This document shows, piece by piece, positions 8,016 to 10,573 of a DNA stretch of 10,573 bases (the first letter of the stretch is position 1; the number at the start of each line of letters is the position of its first letter). The DNA is taken from contig JAEPRB010000625.1 of assembly GCA_016758965.1 (NCBI GenBank), forward strand, positions 1 to 10,573, given 5' to 3'. The DNA is from Circinella minor (lineage: Eukaryota; Mucoromycota; Mucoromycetes; Mucorales; Lichtheimiaceae). The translations under genes and the position numbers were made by a program. A model generated the notes under the pieces. It did not search any database. It saw only the letters and a program-made list of their open reading frames with translations, and had not been told where the DNA came from.

Positions 8016-8024
8016 TATATAAAA
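8016..8024 (+). promoter_or_regulatory. Probable TATA box of the 8197 gene
   Basis: TATATAAAA lies about 170 bp before the ATG at 8197, in a stretch slightly richer in GC than its surroundings. The distance implies a 5' leader of over 100 nt. Confidence 0.45.
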
Positions 8025-8196
8025 TTATTTTACCATAGCAAGTGAAACTTTATTGCATAAATTTGTCATTGGTATCAATATTATCTTGAAAGGGAAATAA
8101 ATAACAACAACAAAAATATAAATATAAAGGTTGTGGATGTAAATTATTGAACCTTTGTTTCAATAACTTCTCATTAAATAAACACCTTCTCTTACT

Positions 8197-9470
8197 ATGA
8201 ATAATTCTTTTATAATGGATGATAACTTTGACGATTTTACTGGAAGATATGACAGCAGTACAGCTATTCCAGTACAACAAGCACCAGGCCGTACCACTTT
8301 GGGATCATTGGAGAATAGCGCTTCGACTTTTAATAGCAATAGCACGCTCTGGACTGAAATAGGTAAAATGCATAGCTGGATCAGCACTGCAGAGACAAAG
8401 TTTACCCACTTTGAAAAATTGGTGGAAAGCCAAGCAGGCATTATTGATGCAGTTAATAAACGTAATGCTGAGCTGGAGCAAGAGGTGCATGAGTTGAAGC
8501 ATCGAGTTGCTAAGAATACGGAGAAGAAGACTCGTAGTCCACGGGATAAATTCCTCTCGGTAATATTCATTGGTTTTTATTTTATTTTTATTTTTCTATA
8601 GCTTGACTGAAGATTAGTAATGATACTAAAGCAATATGTTTAATATATTTTAATTAGAGTACGCTGAGAAGCCATTACAAGGGCAAGATGGTTCCGAAAG
8701 GGGCCGTCTGGAGTTTTGATTATGACTTCGACCATGAAGAGAACAGCATAGTCAAAACTGTCCTTGTAAACTATGCGCTGAAGACGGCGGATGACCTTGG
8801 CTATGACTGGACTGCCGAAGTCATCGAGGAAAAATTGGCTGCGGTATTCAAGAACGCGAGATACCGTAGCAAAATCACGCCGCAGCAACAAGAAACAGAG
8901 AAACAGAAATCTCAGAAACGTAGTATTCGGAACAAGGTCTGTTTATTTTTTATCATTATCTAAACCTATGGATTAAACGAGAATCTAACTGAAATTATAC
9001 AATAGAAATATCATGCGCGCCAAAAAACGTACTAGAAGAACCGTGAAGCCCTCCTTGCCGAATTTAAGAATTGCGATCGACTCATTGAACGAGATTTGAT
9101 GTCGGATAAAGAAGATTTATATGACGAATGGGAGGTGATAGAGGAAAAGGCAGTGTTGTGCCCATCGTGGCGTTCTGAGGAGGTAATATACAATTTTTTA
9201 AAGAAAGATATTTACAAAAATATAATGTGAATCAGGTGTTTCTAACATATAGTTCTGCAATAGGGCAAACAATTTTACAGCAAGTTAGATGAGCTGTTGC
9301 ATTAGACTAAGAAGAGAATAACCGGTATGAAGCGTGTTCGCGGCAATAAGTACGTTATGGAAAAGGTACTTTCAGAGGGTCAACGAACACTAATGCCTTC
9401 GTGGGCTATAGCTCCTTTAGTAGAACCGACTGTTTTATTAGTTCAACCTGAGGCTCCTTCTGAACAATAG
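8197..9470 (+). CDS. Unknown coiled-coil protein, four exons, with two in-frame TAG codons
   Basis: Exons are 8197-8559, 8658-8936, 9006-9182 and 9264-9470. All introns are phase 0 (98, 69 and 81 nt), giving about 341 codons. Residues 1-50 are a low-complexity Asp/Asn/Ser/Thr lead, and about 51-105 are a strong coiled coil (LEQEVHELKHRV heptads). Exon 2 starts with a basic SHYKGK segment and a WSFDYDFDHEEN region, followed by helical segments and a Gln/Lys-rich basic stretch. Exons 3 and 4 are helical, and the tail is Pro/Val-rich. I do not recognise the family. TAG codons lie in frame at 9033-9035 and 9303-9305 with clear coding on both sides. The donor of intron 2, GTCTGT, is weak. Either the gene carries two nonsense mutations, or each TAG serves as a later 3' splice site, or TAG is read through. 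Exon GC is visibly higher than in its neighbours. Confidence 0.6.
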
Positions 9471-9488
9471 CTATTCTTTTTTTTTATT

Positions 9489-9494
9489 AATAAA
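9489..9494 (+). terminator. AATAAA poly(A) signal of the 8197 gene
   Basis: AATAAA occurs 18 nt after the TAG stop at 9468-9470, a typical position. A G-rich tract follows 16 nt later. Confidence 0.65.
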
Positions 9495-9510
9495 TAATGC
9501 TCACATGGTA

Positions 9511-9532
9511 GGGTGGTTGGGTTGGGCATGGG
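9511..9532 (+). promoter_or_regulatory. G-quadruplex motif downstream of the poly(A) signal
   Basis: Four GGG runs at 9511-9513, 9519-9521, 9524-9526 and 9530-9532, with loops of 5, 2 and 3 nt, meet the usual intramolecular G-quadruplex rule. The tract is on the RNA-like strand, just past AATAAA, where G-rich elements can pause polymerase and aid 3' end formation. It stands out in very AT-rich DNA. Confidence 0.5.
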
Positions 9533-10145
9533 CTATTTTAAGCTTAAAACAATTTCTTTTTATCATTTTAGTTTTGGAGAGAAATTTTTTTTGAAATAAT
9601 TATTATGTGAGATTCAAAGAAAATAAAAAACAGAGGCAAATGGAGATGCATTTCTCAACAAGTGGATTTTACAATATAATACTGATTACAAGTAAATAAT
9701 AGAAACATAACATATAGAAAACTTCTCAATAAAAAGACATCAAAATCAAACTTGCATGTGAAGTATGTTGTCAAACAAATACATTTTCAACTAAAAAGTA
9801 TCGGACGCCTATATTTGGTACTTTGTTGTATATGAGCTGTGATACAATTTATTTTTGCCACTTACAATTTCTTCAGCTACTTTTTTTTCTCTCACCATCT
9901 TTTTAACGATTACTTCTTTTTTTTATAACCAATGTGATAACTATTTATAATAATGAAATGTTCCATTTGATTGACAAGTCTATTTTTTTAGGAGTAGTGA
10001 GGTATGTAATATTATTAATGTTCAATAGTTATCTTATTTATAGTTTAGGATAGAGTAAGCAAATCGTCGCCACTTTTTTTTTGTGCAACTTCTTTGTTTG
10101 GTATGTTGAAAACACCCAAGTACGGTTATGGACCTCAAACGAAAG
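9533..10145. other. Intergenic between the two plus-strand genes
   Basis: AT-rich sequence with poly-T runs and no supported gene or repeat on either strand. The last part, with CACCCAAGTACGG and ACCTCAAACGAAAG before the TATA box, is presumably the upstream promoter of the 10217 gene; no known factor site can be named. Confidence 0.45.
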
Positions 10146-10154
10146 TATATAAAG
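10146..10154 (+). promoter_or_regulatory. TATA box of the 10217 gene
   Basis: TATATAAAG lies 71 bp before the ATG. A pyrimidine-rich leader between them (about 10182-10216) is consistent with a transcription start about 30 bp downstream of the box. Confidence 0.6.
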
Positions 10155-10216
10155 GTTTGGAATCTGTAATAGCATAGACATTACTCTTTTTTTTCAATAT
10201 TTTTTTTATTATTATT

Positions 10217-10573
10217 ATGAGCTTTAACAACGACTTTCGCCCTTTCCCCTATCCTGTTAATGAGTATGCCGAACAGTAAGTACTTGAATTATAACCTAGG
10301 CTATATATATACTGTATTTTTATTAACGTGTTTTTATATTAGATTAATCAGAAACATAGAAGATGTGGACAATAAAGCTAGGGAAATTGCTCGCGAGCAA
10401 TGTAAGGTGTAAGTATTTATGATAATAATTTATGCTTTACGATTTGTATACTTATTACAGTGATTAGGATTGAAGACGCTCTCAAAAGTGAAGAAAAAGA
10501 AGTCATAGAGTATCTTGAAGATCGATACATTGCCTGCAAATATAAGAATTATCCTAAGGCTTCGAAGGTTTTG
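10217..10573 (+). CDS. 5' part of an unknown helical protein, three exons (runs off the window)
   Basis: Exons are 10217-10275, 10343-10408 and 10468-10573, with GTAAGT donors at both introns (67 and 59 nt, both phase 2). The joined frame is open to the window edge (77 codons). It starts MSFNNDFRPFPYPVNEYAEQ and continues as a charged helical region (NIEDVDNKAREIAREQ, then ALKSEEKEVIEYLED) that could form a coiled coil. For the second intron the first AG (10459-10460) would bring in a stop, so the AG at 10466-10467 must be used. I do not recognise the family. A short N-terminal exon followed by a charged helix recalls the neighbouring 8197 gene, but I see no clear sequence identity. Confidence 0.65.

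Noticed and set aside
9033..9305. Nuclear reassignment of TAG to an amino acid
   Set aside because: The AT-hook gene and the 8197 gene itself both end naturally at TAG followed closely by AATAAA, so a genome-wide reassignment is unlikely; local read-through or mutation remains open.

Overview
The window looks like AT-rich nuclear DNA of a fungus. Spliceosomal introns of about 52-117 nt with GTAAGT-type donors interrupt nearly every gene. TATA boxes and AATAAA signals sit where expected, there is no bacterial gene organisation, and the largest protein is a Tnp2/En-Spm (CACTA) type transposase, a class abundant in Mucoromycota. An early-diverging fungus (Mucorales or a relative) is my best guess, but it is inferred from style, not proven.

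Layout. (1) 1-112, minus strand: 5' end of a gene leaving the window, with a Cys-x-Cys-x2-Cys motif. Upstream of it, 230-595 is a dense array of CTCAAA/TTTGAG words in both orientations. (2) 600-1707: gene-poor AT-rich DNA with degenerate tandem repeats. (3) 1708-7183: a candidate 5,476-bp CACTA-like DNA transposon. It has 22-bp terminal inverted repeats (20/22 identical) starting CACCCTAGG / CACCTTAGG, and is flanked on both sides by ATA, the 3-bp target duplication expected for that superfamily. Inside are two divergent genes: a six-exon minus-strand gene for a protein with two AT-hooks (1912-3699), and a plus-strand Tnp2-like transposase (4132-6970) broken by two nonsense codons and two frameshifts. 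AT-hooks bind AT-rich DNA, and one end of the element carries clustered GAATAT/ATATTC words. The pair therefore resembles the TnpA (end-binding protein) plus TnpD (transposase) layout of plant En/Spm, though homology to TnpA is not claimed. (4) 7184-8196: non-coding DNA with two copies of a TACCCGTGTCAA-type repeat, a third copy of which abuts the left end of the transposon. (5) 8197-9470: a four-exon plus-strand gene of unknown function, higher in GC than its surroundings. It has an N-terminal coiled coil and two in-frame TAG codons. A G-quadruplex motif lies just beyond its poly(A) signal. (6) 10217-10573: the first three exons of another plus-strand gene, cut by the window edge, with a clear TATA box.

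The most interesting part is the whole CACTA-like element with its AT-hook partner gene. Next are the CTCAAA/TTTGAG array, which may be the subterminal region of a second element, and the paired TAG codons in the 8197 gene. All exon joins were worked out by eye from reading frame and splice consensus. No database search was possible.
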